From: Oscillospiraceae bacterium
GTDB lineage: Bacteria; Bacillota; Clostridia; Oscillospirales; Ruminococcaceae
Assembly: GCA_017410745.1 (NCBI GenBank)
Contig: JAFPPJ010000149.1
Coordinates: 1 to 7,469, forward strand
Reading direction: 5' to 3'
Length of the DNA: 7,469 nucleotides
The position numbers and the translations under genes are program-made. A model generated the notes under the pieces. It was not told where the DNA came from, did no database searches, and saw only the letters and a program-made list of their open reading frames with translations. The first letter of the stretch is position 1. Every line of letters starts with the position of its first letter. Below, one piece after another: positions 1-6,404 of the stretch.

Positions 1-1271
1 CCCGCAGTTACTGTCTTGTCCCATATACCGGTGATAGCGAATGTGTCCTTATCACCGACGATGTCGGAATTTGTACCTGCTGTATCAGCAGTAAGCTGCA
101 ATGTGAACTTGAAGTATTTGTCCTTGGAGCCCTGATTACCGGTAACGGTCTTACCAAATGTTATGTCATTGGTGCTGTAGAAATTAGGAATACCTTCAGA
201 CTTCTGTACAGGATCTGTTCCGTTCATTATCTCTGCGCCGTTCACCTTGCCGTAATTGGTTGTAGAGCTGGTATTGGTCATACCATCTTCAAGGTTTACC
301 TGCCAATTAGCAGGATCAACAGCAGTAGGAGCTGGATCAGGATCAACTTTGTTGGGACCTACAGTCTGCTCGCCTACATACATAACATAGCCTGCGATCC
401 TGAGATAATTCTTCTCCACAGTGCCATCCATGAATGTAGCATCTTCTACATATACATCAACTGTACGAACTGTCTCAGCAGCCTTTGTAAGATCACTTGT
501 CTGGCCGCACTTCATGCCTGCAACATTGCTGCCTGTCTCAGTTATGTAATAACGATATATACCGGGTTCGGTAAAGCCGCATCCGGAGAAATCCATCTGA
601 ACGGTCTTTATTGCATAGTAGGTATCAACATTGCTGTCAGTATTTGTCTTGTCCTGTTTTACATTGTTGATGAGCACATTATCATCAATTGGAGCTTTTT
701 TAGGACTTGTCCCATCAGCAGTCGATGCATCCGGTACAAAAGCATCAACTGTATTAGCATCGCCTCCGGTAACCTTCTGAGCCTTATAAGTAAGTTCAAA
801 GCCAGTAGGATCGCCAGCAGTTGCAGGAGATATCTTTGTAATACCAACTGTATCAGTTGAACCATCAGTATTAAAACCGCTATCATTAACCGTTATAAGT
901 TTATAATTTATATTCTGAGGATTTATACCCTTATACACTGCGAGCGATTTAAGAGTTCCGCCATCATAAACTGCGGGCTTATTCTCGGTTGGCAGTGTGA
1001 TATTATACGTAAAAGTAACTGCAGGGATATTACCATCATCCTCAATTTCCAGTACCTTTTTGAATTCAGTTGCATTATAAGTGGTAAACCCATTAGACGT
1101 ATACGAATTAAAATTATCCGCATTCTGTGTAGCACCAGACACATCAGAAATAAGCTTGGTATTATACTTCTGACCGACAGGCGTAGATGTCGCCGATACT
1201 GCAGGAGCAGCAACAGACGAGAGCACTGCGAGAGATGCGAGCGCTGCTGCAATTCTTATATTCTTCCTCAT
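1..1271 (-). CDS. Secreted Spy0128/FctA-like isopeptide pilin, partial at its C-terminus (runs off the left edge)
   Basis: The reading frame is open for 423 codons from the ATG at 1271 to the window edge, with no stop. The start has an AGAAGGGT ribosome binding site (1279-1286). Residues 1-27 are a signal peptide (MRKN, an Ala/Leu core, cut likely after AVSA). Residues about 62-300 resemble the streptococcal pilin isopeptide-linkage fold: KK at 71-72 before a VTFTYNI strand, then GIYRYYITET, whose Glu245 sits where the catalytic Glu of such domains lies, then a VDVYV strand. A Pro/Asp linker (301-320) leads to a second domain starting near FGKTVTGNQG (372-381) with KYFKFTLQL, typical of a further pilin domain (Spy0128 or DUF7601 type). 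By analogy it is exported and polymerised or anchored by a sortase. The C-terminal sorting signal would lie outside the window. It follows the SipA-like gene by 48 bases with no terminator between, so co-transcription is likely. Its sequence is AT-richer than its neighbours. The fold call is good; backbone versus minor pilin is inference. Confidence 0.82.
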   Translation of the reverse strand, partial: MRKNIRIAAALASLAVLSSVAAPAVSATSTPVGQKYNTKLISDVSGATQNADNFNSYTSNGFTTYNATEFKKVLEIEDDGNIPAVTFTYNITLPTENKPAVYDGGTLKSLAVYKGINPQNINYKLITVNDSGFNTDGSTDTVGITKISPATAGDPTGFELTYKAQKVTGGDANTVDAFVPDASTADGTSPKKAPIDDNVLINNVKQDKTNTDSNVDTYYAIKTVQMDFSGCGFTEPGIYRYYITETGSNVAGMKCGQTSDLTKAAETVRTVDVYVEDATFMDGTVEKNYLRIAGYVMYVGEQTVGPNKVDPDPAPTAVDPANWQVNLEDGMTNTSSTTNYGKVNGAEIMNGTDPVQKSEGIPNFYSTNDITFGKTVTGNQGSKDKYFKFTLQLTADTAGTNSDIVGDKDTFAITGIWDKTVTA

Positions 1272-1319
1272 AAAAATCACCCTTCTGTCATAAAACTTTG
1301 ATCTATATAAAACCTCCGG

Positions 1320-1910
1320 CTATATGCCGCGTCTCCTCATAACGAAAACGGCCTTGCCCTCGGTATCCGATACAGGTATCGCGCCGTATGTACGGCTGTC
1401 ACTGTTATCGCTGCGGTAGTCATTGAGCACGAATATGCAGTCCTGCGGCACTGTATACGGGAATGTTATCGCCGCGCCCTCTGCTGTGGTGGCATAGACC
1501 GTGTCGTCATACAGCCCGTAGCCGTTCACGCTCACATATTCGCCCGATATCTCCACGGTATCGCCGCCAAACGCGATCACGCGCCCGAAGCGAACCTCGT
1601 CGTTATGCCTGTATACTGCCACATCGCCCTGCCTGAACGCATCGAGACGATAGCTCAATACAAGATCGCCGTCCTTTATCATAGGATAAGCACGATTGTC
1701 GTGGCACATGAACACGCCGCCCACATATGTGAGGCATACCCATACAGCCGCCGCGGTAAGTGCTATCTTGGCGAAGAACGAGACCGCGTAGTATACAGCC
1801 GACTTTTTCTTCTTCTTGGTCTTTTTCACGGCAGGGGCGGTATCTCCGACACTGTCTGCCGTGCTGTCTGTACTGCCGTCCGTCTGCACTTCCGGCTGCC
1901 CGTCGGGCAT
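1320..1910 (-). CDS. SipA-like, catalytically inactive signal peptidase I homologue (pilus assembly factor)
   Basis: A 196-residue type I signal peptidase (S26) homologue. In order: an acidic, Thr/Ser-rich cytosolic tail (1-28), a basic patch KKTKKKKK (29-36), one membrane segment (about 38-63), and the S26 core. Box B is NRAYPMIKDGD, box D is GRVIAFGGDTVEI, and box E is NDYRSDNSDSRTYGAIP followed by GKAVFVMRRRG. The fold boxes are clear, but the nucleophile Ser of the S-M-x-P motif is Arg73 and the general-base Lys before RVI is Gly109, so ordinary peptidase activity is not expected. Loss of both residues is known for SipA of Streptococcus pyogenes pilus (FCT) loci, which is needed for pilus polymerisation. 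The neighbouring pilin gene supports this role. The frame is open further upstream to a GTG at 1985, but that start has no ribosome binding site. The ATG at 1910 has GAGGAAG at a suitable distance and was chosen. The ATG at 1949 is a less likely alternative. Confidence 0.85.
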   Translation of the reverse strand: MPDGQPEVQTDGSTDSTADSVGDTAPAVKKTKKKKKSAVYYAVSFFAKIALTAAAVWVCLTYVGGVFMCHDNRAYPMIKDGDLVLSYRLDAFRQGDVAVYRHNDEVRFGRVIAFGGDTVEISGEYVSVNGYGLYDDTVYATTAEGAAITFPYTVPQDCIFVLNDYRSDNSDSRTYGAIPVSDTEGKAVFVMRRRGI

Positions 1911-1920
1911 AGCTTCCTCG
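1911..1920 (-). promoter_or_regulatory. Ribosome binding site that decides the SipA-like start
   Basis: Read on the minus strand, CGAGGAAGCT directly precedes the ATG at 1910, a usable Shine-Dalgarno match about 4-5 bases from the start. The upstream in-frame GTG at 1985 has no purine-rich stretch before it and would lie only about 15 bases from the predicted transcription start. This favours the shorter protein. Confidence 0.6.
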
Positions 1921-2007
1921 ATCGCAGTATCGGCCAACAGAAACACCATCCTTATCGGTACAAGCATCTGTCTGCAGATACTCACACATTTACATCTACG
2001 TATCTAC

Positions 2008-2036
2008 ATTCTACAACATTTCACTGTTTTTTTCAA
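2008..2036 (-). promoter_or_regulatory. Sigma-A type promoter for the SipA-like/pilin transcript
   Basis: On the minus strand there is TTGAAA (2036-2031), a 17-base spacer and TAGAAT (2013-2008). This is a near-consensus housekeeping promoter with ideal spacing. Predicted transcription begins near 2001, giving a leader of about 90 bases before the ATG at 1910. It faces away from the adhesin promoter in the same intergenic region. Confidence 0.65.
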
Positions 2037-2306
2037 GTAAATAATTACAATTTTCAGCGATTTTTGTAATTTTTGTATAATTGACCAAAAATGAACATAT
2101 TGTTTCGGACATATTTTAGGATATAACATTCTTGAGCCCGCATATTACTGCGGATTTTCACCATTTATTGCGCTGGGAAATGTTATTATGGCAATTTTGT
2201 GACATCTTTTCTGATTTCATTGATTTTTATAGTTTTTATGATATAATTATTAATATGTATGTCCATATAGCAAAAACAAGGAAGTTTTTAAGAAGGAGTG
2301 ATCTGT
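2037..2306. other. AT-rich divergent intergenic region between the pilin arm and the adhesin
   Basis: About 270 bases separate the two arms and I see no gene in them. The region is rich in A/T runs. Besides the adhesin promoter it contains an extra TATAAT (2076-2081) without a good -35 box, a direct repeat ACATATT (2095-2101 and 2109-2115, 14 bases apart), and a short inverted repeat CCGCA/TGCGG (2138-2142 and 2149-2153). These could be sites for a regulator controlling both directions, but such short repeats may be chance. Confidence 0.4.
2220..2247 (+). promoter_or_regulatory. Sigma-A type promoter for the thioester/SpaA adhesin
   Basis: TTGATT (2220-2225), a 16-base spacer and a perfect TATAAT (2242-2247). 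Transcription would begin near 2254, leaving a leader of about 50 bases before the TTG start at 2307. Confidence 0.6.
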
Positions 2307-2309
2307 TTG
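2293..2309 (+). promoter_or_regulatory. Ribosome binding site and TTG start of the adhesin
   Basis: AAGGAG lies at 2293-2298 and the TTG codon at 2307-2309 follows after 8 bases, the optimal spacing. An upstream in-frame GTG at 2298 overlaps the ribosome binding site itself, so it cannot be the start on this reading. TTG also gives a clean signal peptide beginning MFNKRKT. Confidence 0.75.
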
Positions 2310-5300
2310 TTCAACAAGCGAAAGACACTGTCCCAGCGGCTGAGCGCAGTATTCTCGGCGATCGTGATGTGCCTTTGCCTGCCCTTGTCCGGCACTGCAA
2401 AAGCAGATGATGTATCTGCACCCGCATCTCTCGAGCCCGACAGATATACCATCAGCGGCTACAACAAACCCAATATCATCAGAGATTCCGATGGCAATTA
2501 TGTACCGTCATACGGCTACTACGGCTATTGCCTCGATGCCAAGGTGTCACCTCCCAGCTCCAGCCTTACAGGCGCATATCAGCGTGTAAGACTCTCCGAG
2601 CTCACACCGTACAGCAAGCACTATGACCGTCACGGCACTCCAAAGCCTTACGGCGATGCTGAAAAGACAAGACTCTTAAAGCTGATGGTATATTCCGATC
2701 AGATAGAGCAGTACGCTTCTACCCTCTACGGCGAAAAAATGAAGCAGTATTTACTTGACAACTATGACAAGGGATACCTTAACATACACATATCCATAGT
2801 CACTACCGCCATGAAGGAAGAGCTCAAGAACCAAACCATTACAGAGGCCGAATTCAAGCGTCAGCTTTCCGACAACTTTGACAACAGCTGGGAAGCTGTT
2901 CTGACCAAGAGCGGCAGACCCATCCAGCTTCTCACATGGGCATGTGTATATCCCGATGAATACTGGGAAACATATGTACGCGACACAAGTAATGAAGACG
3001 GCAAGACGGACGACTACATCATCCAGCAGGATAAGTTCTACTCTATCAAGGAATCCTATGTAGATCCCGATACCGGTGTTCCCGCTCCCACACCCGATCC
3101 TATAAATGAAGAGTACAGCCTGTGGAACACCTTCTTCGTTCCCATGATAAACTATATCGACTCTCTCGACAATCCATTTGATGCAGGCTATGATGCATGG
3201 GTATACCTCATCGATGACAGAAGCTATCAGAACATACTCAGCTCTGCATACATCGCACCCGCAGACAATTACAAGTCTGTATATGTTTCCAAGACCGACA
3301 TAGCAGACGGCAGAGAGATAGACGGCGCACACATCGAGGTATACTCCCTCTCAGACCTCAATAACCCCTGTGATGAATGGGATTCCTCAGCCTCCGAGGC
3401 TCATGAGATAAGAGTCAAGACAGGCGTTATCTACAGGATGCGCGAAACAGTCGCTCCCGACGGCTACTTCACAAATACCACCGATATCGACTTCCGTGTA
3501 AATGATGACGGCACTGTCGATGTCGTAGGCGCTCCTACTGTCAGCGGCACCAACGATACTATCATACTTATCGAAGATACCGCCACCAACATAGGCTTCT
3601 CCAAGACCGATATCAACGGCAAGGAGCTTGTTGGCGCGACCATGCAGGTGCTCGACGCAAACGGCGCTGTCGTAGAGGAATGGATCTCCGGCAGCGATGT
3701 ACACTATATCAGCAGGCTCAATATCGACGAGGAGTACACTCTCCGCGAGACAGCTGCTCCCGACGGATACAATCTTGCGACCGACATCACATTCACCATA
3801 AAGCCCGACGGCACCGTAGAGACTACGGGCAAGACCACCGAGATCACCGACATCGCCAATAATAAAGTTACTGCGATAATCGTTGAGGATACGCTCACAT
3901 CCGTTAAGATATCCAAGAGAGACATCACCGGCAATGATGAACTTCCCGGCGCTGCACTCGTTGTCACCGATCAGAACGGCAATGAGATAGACAGCTGGAC
4001 ATCCGACGATACCGCACATGAGATCATAGGCAAGCTGAACGTAGGAGAGGAATACACCATCACCGAGACCTCCGCTCCCGAAGGCTACACCATCACAAGT
4101 GATATCACATTCACTATCAAGGAAGACGGCAGCATAGACACTTCGGCACCTGTTGACACCAATGCCAACGGCGAACAGATCGTGATAGTAAACGACCGCA
4201 TCACATCCTTTGAAGTATCCAAGAGAGCCATAGGCGGCGACGATGAGCTCCCCGGCGCAAAGCTGCGCATCACCGAGGAGGGCTCCGATACTGCTGTAGC
4301 AGAGTGGACATCCACCGATACTCCCAAGGTCATCACCGGTCTCAAGACCGATACCAGATATGTCCTCACCGAGACAGTCGCTCCCACAGGCTATGATGTA
4401 GCATCCGATACCATATTCACTATCGGCACGAACGGCAGCGTCACACTTATCGAGGGCGGCAAGCTCATAACCGACAACGGCACAGATACTATCATAATCG
4501 AGGATACTCTCCTCCCCACCGCGACCTCCTTCGATGTATCCAAGACCGATATCTCGGGTCAGATCGAGCTCGAAGGCGCAAAGCTCGAGATAATCGACAG
4601 CAAGGGCACTACCGTAGCATCATGGACATCCACCGATAAGCCTCACACCGTTACAGGCCTTGAGGCAGGCACATACACGCTCCGTGAGACTGTTGCGCCC
4701 GCAGGCTACACCATCGCATCGGATATCGAGTTCACGCTTGATACCGACAGCACCGTGACCTCCGCAGGCAATGTGAACAGCAGCGGCGTTCTCCTCATAA
4801 AGGATGACCTTACTAAGATATCCGTATCAAAGACCGATATATCAGGCCAGAATGAGATCCCCGGCGCAAAGCTCGAAGTGATCGACGCAGCAGGAAATGT
4901 TCTCGAATCATGGACATCCGAAGACAAGCCCCATGAGATAGAGGGTCTTGTTATCGGCGAGCAGTATACTCTCCGCGAGACAGTCGCTCCCACAGGCTAC
5001 GAGATAGCAACAGACATAACCTTCATCTTAGACAATAACGGCAGGCCCGTTTCTCAGGGCAATGTCAGCGACACAGGCGTTCTCCTCGTAAAGGATGACC
5101 TCACAGAGATATATGTTTCCAAGGTGGATATCGCCGATCAGAAGGAGCTTCCGGGCGCACTCCTGCAGGTAATGGACTCCTCCGGCAATATCGTGGAGTC
5201 ATGGACATCCGAGGATAAGCCCCACAAGATCGAAGGTCTCACCACCGGCGAGAAGTATACTCTCCGCGAGACAGTCGCTCCCGAGGGCTATGATATCGCA

Positions 5301-5732
5301 ACAGACATTTCCTTCACCATAGACAAGTACGGCAAGGTTACCACGGACGCTAAGGTCACCACAAACAATACGATCCTCGTTGAGGACAGCAGGACATCTT
5401 CCTCCAAGACTCAGTCAAGCGTACCCACCCAGTCCGGTATGTACTCACCCGCTCCGAGCAGCACTACAGACACGATAAGCGCTCCTTCGCTCGTGCCTAC
5501 GATAACTGCTGACGGCAAGGTCATTGATCATACCATGACGGGTATTTCCGACAGCACTACTTCCGAGGGCAAGATCACGAATGAGGATGATATCACCGAG
5601 ACCACCGAGGATGTAGGCTCTTCCGCAGGCATTACTGATGCTCCCGCAGAGACCTCCTCCCCTGTTTCGGCAGTGATAATATTCGCTGCAGCTGCAGCCG
5701 CTGCATTCATCCTTCTCCGCAGGAAGGCATAA
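2307..5732 (+). CDS. Large surface adhesin: thioester-type domain plus seven SpaA/CnaB2-like isopeptide domains
   Basis: 1141 residues from the TTG start. Residues 1-33 are a signal peptide (cut near TAKA/DD). Residues about 45-315 look like a thioester domain: YGYCLDAK gives Cys75 and PIQLLTWA gives Gln207, matching the Cys and the T-Q-x-A-I-W motif of Gram-positive thioester adhesins, which bind host surfaces covalently. Residues 324-1027 are seven SpaA/Cna-B repeats, each with an SK near the start, a [RT]ET[VAS]AP[DETA]GY motif, and an Asp on the last strand. The triads are K329/E380/D424, K433/E481/D528, K537/E587/D630, K639/E689/D733, K746/E794/D833, K842/E891/D930 and K939/E988/D1027. 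Residues 1028-1120 form a Ser/Thr/Pro/acidic stalk, and 1122-1137 an Ala-rich membrane segment followed by RRKA. No LPXTG-type sorting motif is visible. Divergent from the SipA-like/pilin pair, it is likely the tip or accessory protein of the same fibre. The repeat domains are certain, the thioester call is probable, and the role at the tip is inference. Confidence 0.87.
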   Translation: MFNKRKTLSQRLSAVFSAIVMCLCLPLSGTAKADDVSAPASLEPDRYTISGYNKPNIIRDSDGNYVPSYGYYGYCLDAKVSPPSSSLTGAYQRVRLSELTPYSKHYDRHGTPKPYGDAEKTRLLKLMVYSDQIEQYASTLYGEKMKQYLLDNYDKGYLNIHISIVTTAMKEELKNQTITEAEFKRQLSDNFDNSWEAVLTKSGRPIQLLTWACVYPDEYWETYVRDTSNEDGKTDDYIIQQDKFYSIKESYVDPDTGVPAPTPDPINEEYSLWNTFFVPMINYIDSLDNPFDAGYDAWVYLIDDRSYQNILSSAYIAPADNYKSVYVSKTDIADGREIDGAHIEVYSLSDLNNPCDEWDSSASEAHEIRVKTGVIYRMRETVAPDGYFTNTTDIDFRVNDDGTVDVVGAPTVSGTNDTIILIEDTATNIGFSKTDINGKELVGATMQVLDANGAVVEEWISGSDVHYISRLNIDEEYTLRETAAPDGYNLATDITFTIKPDGTVETTGKTTEITDIANNKVTAIIVEDTLTSVKISKRDITGNDELPGAALVVTDQNGNEIDSWTSDDTAHEIIGKLNVGEEYTITETSAPEGYTITSDITFTIKEDGSIDTSAPVDTNANGEQIVIVNDRITSFEVSKRAIGGDDELPGAKLRITEEGSDTAVAEWTSTDTPKVITGLKTDTRYVLTETVAPTGYDVASDTIFTIGTNGSVTLIEGGKLITDNGTDTIIIEDTLLPTATSFDVSKTDISGQIELEGAKLEIIDSKGTTVASWTSTDKPHTVTGLEAGTYTLRETVAPAGYTIASDIEFTLDTDSTVTSAGNVNSSGVLLIKDDLTKISVSKTDISGQNEIPGAKLEVIDAAGNVLESWTSEDKPHEIEGLVIGEQYTLRETVAPTGYEIATDITFILDNNGRPVSQGNVSDTGVLLVKDDLTEIYVSKVDIADQKELPGALLQVMDSSGNIVESWTSEDKPHKIEGLTTGEKYTLRETVAPEGYDIATDISFTIDKYGKVTTDAKVTTNNTILVEDSRTSSSKTQSSVPTQSGMYSPAPSSTTDTISAPSLVPTITADGKVIDHTMTGISDSTTSEGKITNEDDITETTEDVGSSAGITDAPAETSSPVSAVIIFAAAAAAAFILLRRKA
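3276..5387 (+). repeat. Seven tandem SpaA/CnaB2-like coding repeats of about 280-305 bases
   Basis: Repeat units lie at about 3276-3578, 3591-3893, 3900-4199, 4206-4508, 4527-4808, 4812-5102 and 5106-5387. Each encodes one beta-sandwich domain. Units 5 to 7 are the most alike: WTS[TE]DKPH, a YTLRETVAP strand and a GVLLxKDDLT ending (units 5 and 6) recur nearly unchanged, and the DNA shares the run GCGAGACAGTCGCTCCC. This suggests recent duplication at the C-terminal end of the array. Unit 1 has a longer insert and is the most diverged. Confidence 0.85.
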
Positions 5733-5747
5733 GCACAAACTATAAGG

Positions 5748-5780
5748 AAAGCACGGGCTTTATACAGTCCGTGCTTTTTT
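5748..5780 (+). terminator. Rho-independent terminator after the adhesin
   Basis: Stem AAAGCACGG (5748-5756) pairs with CCGTGCTTT (5769-5777) across a 12-base loop and runs into six T's (5775-5780). It starts 15 bases after the adhesin stop and closes that transcript. Confidence 0.9.
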
Positions 5781-5803
5781 ATGCTCCGCATCAATAAGCC
5801 GTT

Positions 5804-5818
5804 TCAACGATGCGTTGA
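5804..5818. repeat. Short palindrome TCAACG-ATG-CGTTGA upstream of the XRE gene
   Basis: A perfect 6-base inverted repeat with a 3-base centre. It sits about 20 bases upstream of the -35 box of the XRE regulator promoter, so it could be an operator, perhaps for autoregulation. There is only one copy in the window and no direct evidence of binding. Confidence 0.35.
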
Positions 5819-5839
5819 GCCGGTTCGCCGCAGAGTTGC

Positions 5840-5868
5840 TTGCATTATCCCTGCACATCATGTATAAT
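5840..5868 (+). promoter_or_regulatory. Sigma-A type promoter for the XRE regulator
   Basis: TTGCAT (5840-5845), a 17-base spacer and a perfect TATAAT (5863-5868). Transcription would start near 5875, about 35 bases before the ATG. Confidence 0.65.
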
Positions 5869-5909
5869 GTTCTCAGATGATCTTCCTAATATCATAAGGA
5901 GGCGTTCTC

Positions 5910-6341
5910 ATGGACAATATGAAAACAGGTGCACTCATAGCACAGATGCGAAAGGAAAAGGGCATGACACAGAAGGCGCTCGCCGACAGTATAGGCGTGT
6001 CAAATGCCGCCGTTTCAAAATGGGAAACCGGCAAAGGCTTCCCCGATATATCATTGCTCGAACCGCTTTCAAATGCGCTTGGTCTGACCGTATCCGAGAT
6101 ACTTGCAGGCGAGCGACTTGAAGACACGAGCCTGTCCGATACCCTTGTCAGGGATATGGCGGATATATCCTCAAAGGAGCAGGCACAAAAAGCCAAGCTG
6201 TATAACTGGCTCATAGCGATAACCACAGCCGTACTGTACCTTACCGTCAGCCTTATCACAGGCAGATGGGAGATCACATGGATCATATGGATAGTATACT
6301 GCATATACAGGGTAGTTTCGGAATTTATTATCAGGAAATGA
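5910..6341 (+). CDS. XRE-family transcriptional regulator with C-terminal membrane segments
   Basis: 143 residues, with a strong ribosome binding site AAGGAGG (5896-5902) before the ATG. Residues about 7-65 are a Cro/C1-type helix-turn-helix: RKEKGMTQKALADSIGV, then the recognition helix in SNAAVSKWETGKG, then FPDISLLEPLSNALGLTVSEIL. This is the common Firmicutes form whose end meets a short linker (68-95). Residues about 98-116 and 121-140 are two hydrophobic segments joined by GRWEIT, so the protein is likely membrane-attached with the DNA-binding domain in the cytoplasm. Such regulators often sense envelope or small-molecule signals, but no ligand can be named. It has its own promoter and terminators on both sides, so it is monocistronic. 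Its target is unknown; the pilus locus next door is a possible but unsupported target. Confidence 0.9.
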   Translation: MDNMKTGALIAQMRKEKGMTQKALADSIGVSNAAVSKWETGKGFPDISLLEPLSNALGLTVSEILAGERLEDTSLSDTLVRDMADISSKEQAQKAKLYNWLIAITTAVLYLTVSLITGRWEITWIIWIVYCIYRVVSEFIIRK

Positions 6342-6357
6342 CACCGCACATATGAAC

Positions 6358-6387
6358 AGCGCCGTCGGGCATCAGCCCGACGGCGTT
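6358..6387 (+). terminator. Strong GC-rich terminator after the XRE gene, possibly working both ways
   Basis: GCCGTCGGGC (6361-6370), loop ATCA, then GCCCGACGGC (6375-6384), extended by C-G and flanking pairs. GTTTATT follows on the plus strand. It lies between two converging genes, 16 bases after the XRE stop and 17 bases beyond the end of the minus-strand gene. The T-run is modest on the plus strand and weak on the minus strand (CTGTT). Confidence 0.8.
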
Positions 6388-6404
6388 TATTCCTGTGCAG
6401 TACA

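Noticed and set aside
659..1252. Minus-strand reading frames rich in Leu, Arg and Met inside the pilin region
   Set aside because: Frame-shifted shadows of the pilin, which is open in its own frame for the whole 423 codons with a signal peptide and pilin motifs.
1911..1985. 25-codon N-terminal extension of the SipA-like protein from the GTG at 1985
   Set aside because: No ribosome binding site is present, and it lies almost at the predicted transcription start. The ATG at 1910 has GAGGAAG before it. Not excluded outright; the ATG at 1949 also remains possible.
1603..2069. Other-frame and opposite-strand reading frames over the SipA-like gene
   Set aside because: They are shadows: low-complexity or Arg/Cys-rich translations with no domain, while the S26 boxes lie in the chosen frame.
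2298..2306. GTG at 2298 as the start of the adhesin
   Set aside because: It overlaps the AAGGAG ribosome binding site (2293-2298). The in-frame TTG at 2307 is 8 bases downstream and gives a normal signal peptide.
2751..4993. Antisense reading frames within the adhesin
   Set aside because: They arise from the repeated C-rich third positions of the tandem domains, and recur with the repeat period. No ribosome binding sites or domains.
3276..5387. CRISPR array or DNA-level satellite
   Set aside because: The repeats are about 300 bases, in frame, and differ mostly in a way that keeps protein domain motifs, so they are coding repeats.
5484..5510. LVPTIT in the adhesin stalk as a sorting motif
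   Set aside because: It lies about 55 residues before the membrane segment, far from where a sortase signal should be, and does not fit LPXTG.
5873..6349. 158-codon antisense reading frame over the XRE regulator
   Set aside because: The translation has no recognisable domain, and the plus-strand gene has promoter, ribosome binding site and helix-turn-helix.
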